From: Zantedeschia hybrid cultivar
Taxonomy: Eukaryota; Streptophyta; Magnoliopsida; Alismatales; Araceae
Direction of reading: 5' to 3'
Assembly (NCBI GenBank): GCA_030544215.1
Contig: JARZZO010000003.1
Location: 25,305,879 to 25,369,878, forward strand
DNA: 64,000 bases
Both the position numbers and the translations under genes were made by a program. Every line of letters starts with the position of its first letter. Position 1 is the stretch's first letter. The notes under the pieces are model-generated. The model was not told the origin of the DNA, did no database searches, and was given only the letters and a program-made list of their open reading frames with translations. Positions 10,380 to 22,410 of this stretch are shown here, piece after piece.

Positions 10380-10922
10380 TGACGTGCTCGAACTAGAAGG
10401 GGAAAGGGCAAGGCTAGGGCGGATGGCTATGGTGGTGGTGATTCCTGGCGGTGGGGCGAGCGGCGGTTGGCGGCACTGGTGGCTGGCGGGGCGGCGACAA
10501 CGGCAGGGAGACGACGACGGCGGGGCGCGGCGGCTACGACGTCGATACCGGTGGCTGTGAGAAGGGGAAAGGGCAGTGGCGGACGGTAGCGGACAGTCGG
10601 GTGGCGGCTGCGTTGGCGGCGGCTAGGCGGAGCTGCCGGCGGCGACGGCAGCGGCTACCACGGCAGGCGATGTTGGCGGGGACAGGTGATGGTGAGGATG
10701 CCTTCAGATGCCGACAGTGATAGTGGGGGTCCCTGCAGGGTCCGGTGGCGGAGGCAAGGCGAGGCTGAGGGCCGGCGATGGTGAGGAGGCCGACGGGTGC
10801 TGGCAGGGGCAGCGGGGGCCCCTGCGGGGTCCAGTGGTGGTGGCGATGGTGGTGGGAGTCGGAGGAGCTGGGCATAGGACTCGGATTGTGAGAACGATCC
10901 AAAACCTGGCTGCTCTGATACC
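10380..10922 (-). mobile_element. Remains of an LTR retroelement: initiator-Met-type PBS and GC-rich internal region
   Basis: The minus strand at 10922-10910 reads TGGTATCAGAGCA, the classical plant PBS matching initiator tRNA-Met. The probable LTR would lie to its right (10928 to about 11300), with TATATATG near 11160 as a candidate promoter. The internal side (10905 down to 10380) is a very GC-rich, CGG/CCG trinucleotide sequence with an approximate internal duplication around 10680-10860. No polymerase motif was found. The outer LTR end was not located. Confidence 0.5.
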
Positions 10923-11300
10923 AAACTTGATGCGGGACAAAGGGAAAGAGGGGGGAAATGGGAGAAGGATTTTGCGGGCCTTGCACCGGCAGGGAGAGCT
11001 TCTCCGGTGTCGTACGGGGAGGGGGAAAGGGGCTGGCGTCACATCAGTTAGGAACCTCTGTTGCAGAGGTAAAACACACAAATCAGGTCATTTTTTCTTT
11101 AACCAAAATATTCTCTTTTTCAATTCTTTCATCTCTTTTTTTTCTGATCAAAAGCATACATATATAGGAACTCAATCTGTAACTCCTGATTCTAGAACTC
11201 CCATCTGACTCTAGGACTTCCTTCCCTTATTCACGTTTCTATAACTCTTAGAAAATATAAAAAACATAATGGGCCATAAATAGGCCTAATAAAAGCAAAA

Positions 11301-11933
11301 GAGAATGAGAGAGGGACCATTTGCTTCGTATCCTGCATCATCGGCCAATCCTAGTTCTAGCGCTACGAAATGTCCTCCTTGCCATGACAGTTGCCCCCCT
11401 CTCCACCCACCCCCTCACACATGCTACCAACACAGGCCAGCCAACCTGCCCAATGCCCACCCCAACCCCAACCTAATGCCCAGCATGGGATGATAGGCAT
11501 GACGGAGGGAGGAGGGAGGGAGGGAGGGTGATGGAGGCCAACAGGACGATGAACATGGAGATAGGAGGTAGAGGCCGGAGAAGCTGTGAATACCGAGATC
11601 TGAAATGGGCAGTTTGGTATTTCCCCTAAAATTTCTCCTCCGGTGTGGAGGAGAGAAAACGCTCCAGGTAGAAGTAAGCTTTTTTAACTTCTTTACGGAG
11701 GAGATTTCCCCCCACCATGGAGGAGAAGCTGGACACTAAACATCCCAAATTAGTTCAAAGTACTTTTGGAAGAAGTAAAAGTTTGTTAGAAGCACTTCTA
11801 AGGGAGTTCCCAAATGCACCCTTAGAATCCATAGAGATTCTTAAATGAGGCATTTATGCCTCTACCAAACTACTTATGCTGTACCAGTTAAAGAGCATAC
11901 CCAGTGCATGAGGCGCCTGCCACTTGCGGGGTT
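11301..11933. other. No gene recognised
   Basis: The region has a cytosine-rich patch (11380-11475) and a GGAGGGAGGG purine stretch (11500-11530). At 11740-11820 an AGAAGTAAAAG...CTTCT-type segment ends in CCCAAATGCACCC, which looks like a MITE end, but no partner end or target duplication could be matched. Confidence 0.3.
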
Positions 11934-12599
11934 CTAGGAAGGGACGATGTACCAATTACCTTTCAAAATGTGTGATCCTCCCTTTTCCCTAATGACATAG
12001 AGATGCTTGCATATGTAACATCCTGGGCTTGGAAAATTCCCTTCCAAAGACAAGATATTACCTGAACAAAGTGACCGAATATCCCACACTTTGTCCTCTA
12101 GTACTTCTGCTTGCTCACTTCTAGCCATAGCCTTCTCCTTTATCATGATCTTCAAATGCCATTTGCGTGCCCTTAGGTGCCTGATCGCAGTCCTCAAACA
12201 TCAGCCAACCTTTATGTTCCTCCAAATGTCATAAATATCTGCATTGAATAATTTCAAAGAAATGTCATGTCATTTTTTGGTTTTAGCTATTAGTGATTCC
12301 TAGTAGACGGGTAAGATATCTACACTGCTTTTACGGAGGTCTGACCATCCCTCCATAGATGAAAGCCTATTTGATCAATCGTCTCTCAAAATTTGCACCA
12401 TTCCTTCATGTTGTCGGCGGCTAACTTTACGCAGTATTAGAGGTGACAAATATTTAATAGAATAATAGGAAAGCCCCAACTGCACATCCCAATTTGGCTG
12501 TGGCCCTCTTGTTCTTTCTTCTCTCCATGCCATTCTTTCTGTCGTCAGTTCTGAAAATCCAAAGACTCTTCTAATATTCTTGCACCTCCTTGGAGACAA

Positions 12600-12975
12600 A
12601 AAGTTGCATTTTATTCTGAGCTATCAGGTCATCAATGTATTGTAGGTGGGTAATCTGCACCCCTTCTCTGTAAAATCCTCGATGAAAGCCATTCTTGCTG
12701 CATGATCCCACATCCTCGTCATAATGGGTCACCAAGTCAAATAGAAGAGGCAAAATAGGGTCTCTTTTCTCGAGTCCTCTCCAACTATGGAATTACCTGG
12801 TTGGTTGTCCATTCACCAGCATTGCAAATCTTACAGTGAACTGATGCATGGGCTAATCAAGCTCATTGATCTTCCATCACAGCACTCCATCTGCTCTATC
12901 TGTATCACCTGAAATAGACAACAACGTATCTAACACCATCATTGACTTTTTCAAAATCCATCTTGATCACATTCC
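12600..12975 (-). pseudogene. LINE reverse transcriptase fragment
   Basis: On the minus strand, pieces of the non-LTR RT appear in the correct order across several frames: VIKMDFEKVNDGV (RT block A region, about 12960), RFAMLVNGQPG (about 12820), MPLLFDLV (about 12740) and ITHLQYIDDLI (block C, where plant LINEs usually have YADD or FADD). Frameshifts and missing segments show that it is dead. It may be the downstream part of the LINE whose ORF2 start is at 13700. The stretch 11934-12599 may be more of the same element but shows no certain motif. Confidence 0.65.
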
Positions 12976-13286
12976 CCTGCTTGGTTGGTATTGTGCATGG
13001 ACGCATTTGTTTGCTAGTGGGAAATTTCTTGGATATGCCTCCACATTGATGAAGGCTGTCTATATTCAGTGGACCATTTTGTCTATCAAAGTGAGCCTTG
13101 TATAGTACAATGTGGGCTGGTACGGGGACAAACCATGCTGAAGCTGGTGTGCCTATAGCCACCCAGTCCCGAGTTGGGCAAGGGGAGAGGACTACATGTA
13201 GGAAAGGGCTTCCTGTGAGGTGAAGCGGTATGGAGCCACCACAATGTTGAGCCACTACTGGTCTGGGGGTTGGGGCAATGATGAAC

Positions 13287-13441
13287 TAGATTAGTCCAAC
13301 ATCGGAAAATAGAAAAAGTTGTTAGGCTATATATGTGGGGTTTGGACCCCTAACTTATGAGGCTCCTTTTGAGGTCAAAAGCGTGTTGGTCTTGGCCCAA
13401 AGCGGATAGTACCTCACAATAGTTGGATCAGGTCATTACAT
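13287..13441 (-). repeat. Short solo-LTR-like segment (TRIM type)
   Basis: The minus-strand sequence starts TGTAATGACCTGATCC and ends CCGATGTTGGACTA. It contains GCTTTGGGCCAAG and GGGGTCCAAACCCCAC blocks and a TATATA stretch. This is the layout I recall for short plant TRIM-like LTRs. It interrupts the endonuclease domain of a LINE at its right border (ORF2 of that LINE ends here). No clear 5-bp duplication was found, so the left border is uncertain. Confidence 0.45.
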
Positions 13442-15920
13442 TCCGATTGCCCTCTATCTCCTCTAGGATAAAGTCATTCCAAAGGATCATAATACCCTTG
13501 AACCTTCCTATGGAAGATGAGGCGACACCTTTGTGCCGTTTACCACCTCCTATTTCCCTCAAAATATCTTCTCCATCCGTATTGCATTTAGTCTCCTGAA
13601 TGCAGAGAACATCCATCTTGCATCTCCTGACAAAATCCCTCATCATAGCCCTCTTTTCTTTCCCTACTACACCTTTGACATTCCAAGTGATAAGCCTCAT
13701 TTAGAATGTAGGTTAGCATGTTCACCCCCACCCCCTCTGACCCCTCATCACCAATCAATCTTTCCCCTTTGTCCTCCACCCTCACTAATTTCTCCCCCTT
13801 GGACCATCTAGCTAACCTGGCCAACCACCTCTTTTTTAATTTTGGACATTCATCTTTTGACTTGTCAAGCCTATCATAAGAAACTCCTAGCTTCACAACC
13901 AAATCTTGAAACTGATCTTCTGTGACACTTTCCATAGCAGTATATAGTTCCATTACGTCCTCTTGGCTCAACTCCTCTTCGCAGGTTTTTGTATCTGAAA
14001 CAGCTCCCTCCTCACCTTGATCCTCCAATACTTCAGAGGGAAGGGACTCAGGCACATAGGAGTTTCCTGACCCCATAAGATTGGGATCAACATTTTTCAT
14101 CATCTCCTATCAGGGCCTGGAACTTGCATGTTGGGCCTCATCCCAAATAGAATTTGTCGGGTCATCCGGACATAGGCTACGATTGTGGGGAGGAAAGAAA
14201 GTAAGGAGGGTAGAAGGGGGGCCCCCTACGGTTGAGCCTCCTACTCTATAGTCTCTGATGGGGTCAAGATAGGGTCCCCACTCACGTACAACTCCAGAAG
14301 AGTTGCAGTAGAGAGGCTTCCAGTACTAGCCATCAATGGCCGTGGAGCAGCTCCTACTCCCCTACTGCAACTGATGGAAGGATTACTGAGGCCTATGCAA
14401 AGCGCCATCTTCAGTATGGGCTCCCTACTAGCATGGGCATCGACTAATGTCTGTTGAGAGGCAAGCAATCCAACCCCCTGTGGCACCAAAGGAGGAGAAG
14501 CCTGAATCTTCCTGCTTACAGAAGAGTCAACTGGAGCACCTCCTAGTCTCCTACCCCTCTGTGACGCTCATTGGAGGTTGCCCTTCTTAGCTCTTGCCTC
14601 TTGGTCATCTACGTTGGCCCATGACTCGACAGAGGAGGGGAGAATGGCAGGAAGCTTTGGTGGCCAGCCATAGTAAACGAGTGAGGAGGACGAGTGGGAG
14701 TGGTCTAATAGCGGGGCCTGAAAGACTCCCAACCGGGTAAGTCGCGGGGATCATTTTGGGTCTCTAGCTCCGAAAGGAGTTGGTTGAACATGGATTCGCT
14801 AGTTGGTTCCATGCCGGCTAAGCCACTCGGTTCAATGGCTGGCGGACCACTCTCTTCCGATGCTTGGGCGGGCCTTTTGAATTTTGAAGGACCAAACGAG
14901 ACGTTGCCACGATCCCGTCCCCCAACTGCCCAAAGTCTTCTTCCTCCAGATCGGGGCCTTGAAACCCTAGCGCTGATTGGTTCTTTGATGGCACCCTCCC
15001 AAGGAGCTATACAAAGATTGGGAAAACACAACCCTCAAGGGAGAGAAGGAGGCCATTCGGGACATCCTCGTTACTGCAGGTAAGCATGGTCCCTTCCACA
15101 GAGAGGAGCCTTCCCCTAAATTGGAATCTCATACTTCCTTCCTCTCAAGCTCCAACATCATGTAGGGCCATCCAGATCCCAGCCTCATCACAGAGCATGG
15201 TTGGGATACCAAGAAGCCTAACCCTTACTCTAGAGCGTCTAGGGTCCAAGAAGGTGCCATTCTGCGTATCCCCTTTGAGGGCTAGGATTGCACAACCCTC
15301 CCAGGTCAAGGCACCAAGGCTCGCCATTGTTCGCACATCCTCTTCCGAAGGGGCAACCCCTAGGAAGCAATCCCCCAGGTCCAAGAGGTCCTGCCTCTTT
15401 CCTCCGTAAAGAAGCAATACAAGAACTTGGGGGGTGCTTGGCCGGCCCACCAAAGGGAGGATCTTGATGTACCTCCTCAGACGAAGCAGGCGCAGGGCAA
15501 GAAAGTCCAACAATGGCGGCATACGACAAATGACCGGTGGTTGACGAGCAAGCTTGAGACGATCATTGCTCCTCCTCTCCGTGGAGACAACCTTATAAAT
15601 GACCTTTGTCCCCTTCTATAAAGATGACGGACATGACTGGACTCTTTGCATGAGAGGCACTTCACCGGAGAAGTAGTCTATGGCTAGGTGTCTCTTAAGG
15701 AGGCATCCGAAGTAGACCCACTTAGCTCCCGGAGCATGATCCCTGTTGTGAAGAAACCTCGGCAATTGCCGGCAATTGGATCAGCCACCTATGCTCAGGG
15801 GCACACGGTTTGCCCCCGAGGCAATAGATGGCACCATCGCACCCTTCAACCCAACAAGGCTCAAGAAATGTGGTGCCAAGTACCTGGAAAGATCCTGCCA
15901 TGTCTCTTAAGAAGGTGATA
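13442..15920 (-). pseudogene. LINE (L1 type) 5' half: ORF1 region and start of ORF2
   Basis: ORF2 begins at 13700 on the minus strand with MRLITWNVKGV and continues with DVLCIQETKC and IMILWND, the N-terminus of the apurinic-type endonuclease that nicks target DNA. It is cut off at about 13441 by the solo-LTR-like segment. Upstream (13710 to about 15920), open but repeatedly broken frames with a Cys-rich segment (CLSCKESSH, near 15655) fit a LINE ORF1 nucleic-acid-binding protein. That part is judged mostly from position. The reading order is ORF1 then ORF2, as in plant L1 elements. Confidence 0.6.
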
Positions 15921-17811
15921 TTAGAGCCCACCGATCTCAACTCAATATGGCATGCATATTTTGAGTTCCTTTGTGAAGTTCACTTGTTGTTTCTCCGAAC
16001 ACTTCCTTCATCTTTTTATTTTGCTATTGTGGGTACTTCCTTCTCATGGCAGTGGTTAAGCTCACACTGAGTCCCCCTTGCGACGCCGTGGCATTTGGAA
16101 CCCCCTTTGTCATTAAACTTTCAGCATTTAGCCATTGTCAACTTCCACTGTTGCCGTATTGCAGCTTATCATTATCGATTTTGCAGGGCATCTGCTAGTT
16201 ACTATTGCTGCTTGGTTTTTTATGGCAGGCTTTGCTGTTTCCCCCACTGTCTGTCACCTTTTGCAAGTTGCAGAGATCTCCCCTTCTGCTGATTTTCATC
16301 ATGTGGCTCATCATTGTCTCAGCCACAGTCATTCGTTGATTCTCCTCCAACTGCCAGACCCACTCCCCTCCTTTTGTGCTGCTGCTACTTTACTCGCTGC
16401 CGTCATTGCTATTGTTGATCTTGCCTCTCATCTTGCCGCTGTTGTTTGCCGTTTGCATTTTCCGTCATTGTAACGTTGTCATATTCGTCTGGCTTTGCTA
16501 CTGCCATCATTGCCTTTCCTCATTGTTGTTGATGTCTGCCATCTACTGCACTGGGTCCACCATCATTGCATTTGCCTACTTGGGGCAAGCGTGACAACAT
16601 TTTCATAGTCACTGTTAGTGGTTGGCGTACCATCAATGCCATGTAGTATAGATTGCTGTTGGTGTTGGTTCTACTATTCTCTTCCTTTTCGTTTTGGAGA
16701 CTTGGGAGAAGAAGATTCATTCCGGTCTTTTATAGACCCAATACTAGCACGGGATCTGGATCTTGCAGTAGATCCACGTCTGTAATTGGGATCCACTTCA
16801 CTTACAAAGAACCAGATTCTTGAACCATTTTGAAGTGGTCCTGGCTTGTTTTACATAAAAGCTGGTTTAGGGGTTTTCATCTGGTTTTACGCCAGCTTAG
16901 TTGGTCTTGTACCAGACTCATTCAGGAGTTTTCGGTGTTCTGTCTAAAATTTGCAGTCCATTTTCTTTTCTGATGTGCCGGTTCTAGAGCTATTTGGCAG
17001 TCACATTGCTGTTTTCCACATGTTGGAGTTCTGAACAAAATAGTAGTCTAGGGGTCATTCTAATCTTCCTTTATCTGCTGTTCAGTAGCATAGAGAAAGA
17101 CAAATTAAGAGATGGTCATCTTTGGATGTCCATTGAGTTGGTGCACCTGTTACTTCAATTCATTAATGAAAGGGAAGGATAGTTGCAAAAAGATTGATGC
17201 AGGTATGTAGCTCTTGATAATGATGATTCAGAGACTACATCAACCTTGATCAACAAGCTGTACACTGGTTCTAACTTAGAACTTGAGAGAATGAGTGGGG
17301 CCCTTGAATGTTTAGGCACCTGGTGACATGAAAGCATTTGCTGTAGGTGCTCCAAGAATTCTTCTAATTGGGATCACTATCTGGAAGCAACTCCTTGATA
17401 AAAGTTCTAAACATGAAAAACACAGGTTTTGACTAGATTGGGGACACATGCCTAAATGCTGACTTAAGAAGCTTTTGGTAGGAAAATTGCGTACTGCAAT
17501 GTTAATTGAGTTTTATGTTACAAATCATCTTTGCAAAACTAGGTCCTTTGCTATTTTTCCTTTTTCTGACCCCATATTTTGGCTGAAGACATCTTGGACA
17601 TTGATAAGCTAGCCAACCATTGTGGCATGGGTTTCAAGTTCGAATCTCATATGATCAAGTGGTTTGCTAATGTTCAGTCATTCACAATTAAAATTAGGAA
17701 TACTTGAGTTTTAGCCTGCCACTTTCTTTGTTGATAGCTATTGACTGGAAAGCACTGGTGTTAACATTGACTCCAGGGCTTTATATTGACAATGTACTCT
17801 TGATTATGCAG
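15921..17811 (+). other. Probable MRG intron, no gene recognised
   Basis: The stretch includes a T/C-rich, GCC/GCTG-rich section (16100-16600), but no exon of the MRG gene, no TE motif and no RNA gene were recognised. The expected chromodomain exons were looked for by eye (WDEWV, HYLGWN type motifs) and not found here. Confidence 0.4.
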
Positions 17812-17852
17812 TGGCCAGAGGTAAAAAGCGCAAGGGGCAGACAAGTGTTGAG
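17812..17852 (+). CDS. MRG1/MRG2-like: MRG-domain protein gene, exon a (basic linker)
   Basis: The exon lies between TGATTATGCAG and GTATGCC. It encodes VARGKKRKGQTSVE, the lysine/arginine-rich linker found between chromodomain and MRG domain in plant MRG1/MRG2 proteins. It enters with one base needed from the previous exon and ends on a codon boundary, so it joins exon b in phase 0. The intron to exon b is 213 bp. Family knowledge: these proteins bind methylated histone H3 (K4/K36) and work with histone acetyltransferase complexes in the nucleus. On its own the exon is short; confidence comes from the exons that follow. Confidence 0.8.
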
Positions 17853-18065
17853 GTATGCCTGGTATACCTGAATCTCCACATTTTGGGTTTAGATGCAATT
17901 TATTTTGGACAATACTGTTGGTCCTGTTTGGTGTAGCTTCTAGCTTTCTGCAAGTGTGTATTTCCAGTCTTGGTGTTATCTTTAGAAATTTTGAACTGTT
18001 TATCCAAGATGGTATCATGTTTCACCACTGGATTCTATGCTTCATGTTCAGACTCTTGGTTTCAG

Positions 18066-18167
18066 GAGGACACAAAGCCCTCAGAGAAGCTTACGATGAT
18101 ACAATTGCCATTGACATTGAAAAAGCAACTGGTTGATGATTGGGAGTTTGTAACTCAGCTGGGTAAG
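18066..18167 (+). CDS. MRG1/MRG2-like: MRG-domain protein gene, exon b (start of MRG domain)
   Basis: This exon has 34 codons between TTTCAG and GTAGTT. It encodes a protein segment with EKLTMIQLPLTLKKQLVDDW and EFVTQLGK, the first helices of the MRG domain, and matches plant MRG1/MRG2 closely by eye. It begins and ends on codon boundaries. The following intron (18168-36418) is about 18.25 kb and contains two LINEs, retroelement B and two or more hAT MITEs. No stop or frameshift is visible, so the exon looks maintained by selection. Confidence 0.9.
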
Positions 18168-19349
18168 GTAGTTGCATGTTTTACTACATTCTCTTGTATT
18201 TATTTTTTATTTGTTTATTTATGCTACATCTATTAAGTACTAAGCCTGATTTTCTACATTAGAGTTTTTGGATCATACCAGTTTTTGAGCTAAAAAATGA
18301 AGTTATTTCTCCCTGTGTCAACAGAGAATTTCTTAACTTCTGTGCATCATTTTGATATCTTTGCATTAGCTAATGGAACATAATGAAAATATTTTACTAA
18401 AATCAATTAACATTAGAGGAATCATTCTTTTGTGTTGTTGTATTCCATTGAGGTATTTTCACCTTTTAGGTTGTCTTTGTTTGTTACAGTTGAAGCCAAA
18501 CAATATGCAAACCAGCAGCTATTTGAGATCTTCAATTTTCTCAACTACTGTTGCCTCTCCTTGTACTAGGCATTGTTCTTGACGTTTTCGTAAACAGATT
18601 GTATAAAAGGATGAATGTTAATTCATCTTCCAGGCCATTTTTGCTGCATCTTCACCAGTTGTCCTTTTCTTCCTGCCCCCACTTCCTATTGTGATGTTTA
18701 TCCTAGTCCTATGTTTCCTCTTGAATTTGTTGAAGGTGGTATCTAATGCTTTGAAAAGATAACTAAGACTGATGAAGAAAATCATAGGAGCAAAGTGGTC
18801 ATGGTACTTGGGATGCTGGGCTGTAGTGTTCCCAATCCACTCTCAGATCTTTAATTGTCTCCAAGGGGATTTGTTGTAGGGATTGGAACAATGAATTAGG
18901 AACTCAAAGAATCAGCTAGCGGGGTGCAAAGGCTGGCTATTGTTCTATAACAAAAGGTTGATTCCGTGCAAAGTGGTGCCCTCAAGCACCCCTTGTACTT
19001 TCTTCCTATAAATAAAGGTTTCCTCATTTGAAGAGGAGCTTGCATCATAGGGAGATAGAGCAGCTGGACAATTTGCCGATTTCACTAGAGGGAATCACCA
19101 TCTAAAGATATGCAGCTGATTTATTGATATGAAGGTTGGAGGTAATGGTGTGTTCTTGGTGAAGTTTGCTCATCAGGTTATTCTGGATGGAAGGATCTGA
19201 TTTCCACTGATGAAGACGATGTGGCACCCCTCCTGACCCTTGAAGATGAAGGTCCTCATTTGGAGGGTCATGCAAGAAAGGCTCCTTACTTGAGATTGGC
19301 TAGTGCCATTCAGAGAGGGGTTATCAATACCCCTTTCACTTTGTAATGA
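18168..19349 (+). other. Intron sequence between exon b and a LINE
   Basis: No gene, RNA or repeat was recognised. The right part (about 19000-19350) may already belong to the 5' region of the LINE, but no coding motif proves it. Confidence 0.35.
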
Positions 19350-21090
19350 AGAGGAACTGTCTACGGATCATTTATTTGTTCACTATTCTTTCACTCAGTC
19401 CATACAGAGAAAGATTATCTAGAAAATGCAGATTAGATGGCACTCAACAGCTAGCATGGAGTGCTGACTTGGGTTTGTGTGAAAGAGTGGATTGTCATAG
19501 GGGACGAGATGGTTTTACATGTTTATTTTTCAGGCTTCATTGTTAATACGTCATGGCACTCTAAGTTCCCTCTTGCCAGGGCAAAGGGTCTTCCTAGACT
19601 GATTTCAGATCATATTCCAATCTCTCTTGCTAGTGTCCCCTTTGTTAAATGGCCCAGATTATTCAGATTTGAGCTCTCTTGGCTCCATCATAGTAACTTT
19701 CCTGATTTGATATCTCAGTGGTGGTCTGAGGCTCCATTTATACATTCCTGCAGGATGTTTTTCTGTAAAGTCAGATGGATCAGAAATCAGATGAAAGCTT
19801 GGTAAAAAACAGGCAAAGACCTTGAAGAGAAGAATTTCCTCTTGCACAGGATTGGACAGCTTGATATGAAGAATGATGCTGGTCTTAAATCTCAACTCAA
19901 CGAATGCCTCTTAAGGGTGGAAGTTAAATGGAAGCAAAGATCCAAGGGATTATTGCTTTAACAAGGTGGCAAGAATACCAAGTTCTTCCATACAGCAGCT
20001 AGTATTAAGAAGAAATCCTTCAATATTGAAGCAATCAAAGTTGGTGACATCACATATTCTGATGAAAAGGAAATTCAGCGGGCCATATCTGATTTTTACA
20101 CAGACCTTTCTCTGAAGACAATTTTTCCAGACAATGTTTTGTTGAAAATCACTTCTCTAGATTGACTGAGGTTGATGCATCCAGCCTTACTATTCCCATT
20201 GGGCTGGAGGGTGTTAAGGAGGCTGTTTTCAGTATGAAGGCTGAAACATCCCCAAGACCAGATGGTATTTCAGTGGGCTTCTATCAGCACTTCTTGGATT
20301 TAATCAAGGATGATCTCATGGAGGCAATCAAGGACTTTCAACTTAACCCCCAGGCCCCAGTGTATCAGCTATCTTAATACCACTCATGTGGTTCTCATCC
20401 TAAAAAAGGATAAGCATTTCAGACCATAAGTCTCTTGAATTGATATTATCACTAAAGTTCTTCCAAATAGATTAATAAGGGTCATTGGTAAGCTTATCGA
20501 TCACAATCAATCTGCATTTATTCCAGGAAGAAACAACGTTGACAACTTCATGGCAACACATGAGACTATTCATTACCTGAAGTCCCACAAGAAGGAATTC
20601 TTGGCCCTCAAGTTAGACTTTGAGAAGGCTTTTGATAGGGTTAATTGGCACTGCCTTCTCAATGTCATGAGGCTTATGAGATTCAATGAAAAATGGATCA
20701 AACTAGATCAGATGTTGCATCTCCACTGCAAAGTTCTTAGTGCTTATCAATGGAGAACCTTGTGGATTTTTGGCAGCTCTAGAGGGCTTAGGCAAGGAGT
20801 CCCTCTTTCACCATTACTTTTTATTCTTGTTGGGCAAGTCTTCAGCACTCTTTGGAACAAAGCTTTGCAGTTTGGCCTTATCCAAGGTGTTAAAGTGGGC
20901 AGACATAATACCCTTATGTCCCACCTCTAGTTAGTTGACGATACGTTAATCTTCTCTCCTTTGGGCATTCGTTGTATCAAGCATATTAAGGCTCTTCTGA
21001 AGATTTTGGAAAAAATTCTGGCCTTAAGATCAACTTTCATGGGAGTGAGTTGACTGGGTTTGGGTTTTGTAATCATGTCAACCTCAGACT

Positions 21091-21226
21091 AAGGATGGCA
21101 GTACCGGTATTGGTACCGGTATCAGAGGGTACCGACACTGATATGTACCGGTATCGGTATCAGCCACATTGGCCGGTACTGGCCAATAAAAAATATTTTT
21201 TCTTAACTATAAAGACCGGTACGGAT

Positions 21227-21263
<37 letters not shown>

Positions 21264-21314
21264 CATACGTATCAGCCGATATGTATTGGTATCGTTCGAT
21301 ACTCCCAACCATGA
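21091..21314 (+). mobile_element. hAT-type MITE inserted in the LINE
   Basis: An identical 8-bp duplication CTCAGACT flanks the element (21083-21090 and 21315-21322). The ends are imperfect inverted repeats: AAGGATGGCAGTACCG at the left and the reverse complement of TCATGGTTGGGAGTATCG at the right. Inside are many GGTACCGGTAT-like palindromes and a run of 33 C (21230-21262). Deleting the element and one target copy gives back a continuous LINE reading frame. The left end shares GGATGGCAGTACCGG with the hAT-2 end at 60655. Confidence 0.9.
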
Positions 21315-22342
21315 CTCAGACTGGCAGCTGAAATGATTCTTTCTTGTTCATGGGGCTCCTTTCCTATCAAATATTTGGGTTTATCCTCTCAGATGCCTCT
21401 CTAAAACTTACTGACTGGAGCTCCATCATTAAAAGGTTCGACACCAAATTAGTTGGCTGGAAATCCAATCTTTTATCTGATGGGAGCAGGTGGATCTTGT
21501 CCAAATATGTCCTTTCCTCACTAGCCTTATTTGATCTATCTATTTTTAAGCTCCCAAAGGCCACTGAAAAAAGAATTGAAACTGTAAGAAGAACCTTCTT
21601 ATGGAAAGGGAAAACCTCTATTCAGAGAATTTGTAATTGTATTAGTTGGGTCAAAGCGTGTCTGCCTAGATGTGAAGGTGGAGTTGGCCTTATGCATGTT
21701 GCCTACTTAAACACTACTCTTCTCTCAAAATGGTTATGGATGCTTAGTGAAGAGCGGGATTCTTTATGGAAATCTGTGGTGAGAGCTAAATACTTCACCT
21801 CTTCCAATCCTTGGGAGTTTTCTATGTTCCAATAGAAGTGGAATTTTCCTCTATTTGGAGAGCCATTCTTGATTGTGAACACTTTGTTAAGGCTGGCACC
21901 TATCTCACTATGGGTAATGTAGAGCATTTCAAATTCTGGACTGATACGTGGGCTATGGACTTCCCTCTTGACGTTTGTTTCCCTAGAATTTTCTCTCTCT
22001 CCACCACTAAGGAGGCATCAATTCTCTCCTCGTTTGTGGAAGGATCTCCTAATTCTTGGGACCTTGAGTTTAGAAGGAACTTCAATGATGAGGAACTTAT
22101 GGAATATCTTACCTTTAATAGCATTCTTCCCTCTATCAATATCATTCCCTCTATCAATATCAATCCACATGAGGAGGAGAAGAGGACTTTGATTTGGAAC
22201 TCTAAGGGATAATTTACTGTTAAAATCAATCTGCAATATTATCTCCTATGGTGGGCTTAATGTCTCTTGAGCCAATAGTTTATGGAAGAAAGTCTGGTCC
22301 TCCAAAATTAACATTTTCATGTAGAAACTCACTCAGGACAGA

Positions 22343-22410
22343 CTTGCTATTATACTTCGTGTCAAGAAATTTAAAACTTGCTATTATACTTCGTGTCAAG
22401 AAATTTAAAC
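22343..22410 (+). repeat. 34-bp perfect tandem duplication in the LINE
   Basis: CTTGCTATTATACTTCGTGT and the next 14 bases occur twice head to tail (22343-22376 and 22377-22410). The length is not a multiple of three, so the copy breaks the LINE frame. Another short duplication (CCCTCTATCAATATCA) lies at about 22130-22165. Confidence 0.85.

Noticed and set aside
10276..11208. GC-rich Gly/Arg/Pro-rich ORFs on both strands
   Set aside because: Compositional; no domain, and the region is the inside of a retroelement with an initiator-Met PBS.
11740..11830. MITE-like end CCCAAATGCACCC
   Set aside because: No partner end or target duplication could be matched by eye.
1..17811. Chromodomain exons of the MRG gene
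   Set aside because: Expected from family knowledge but no matching exon was found by eye in this stretch.
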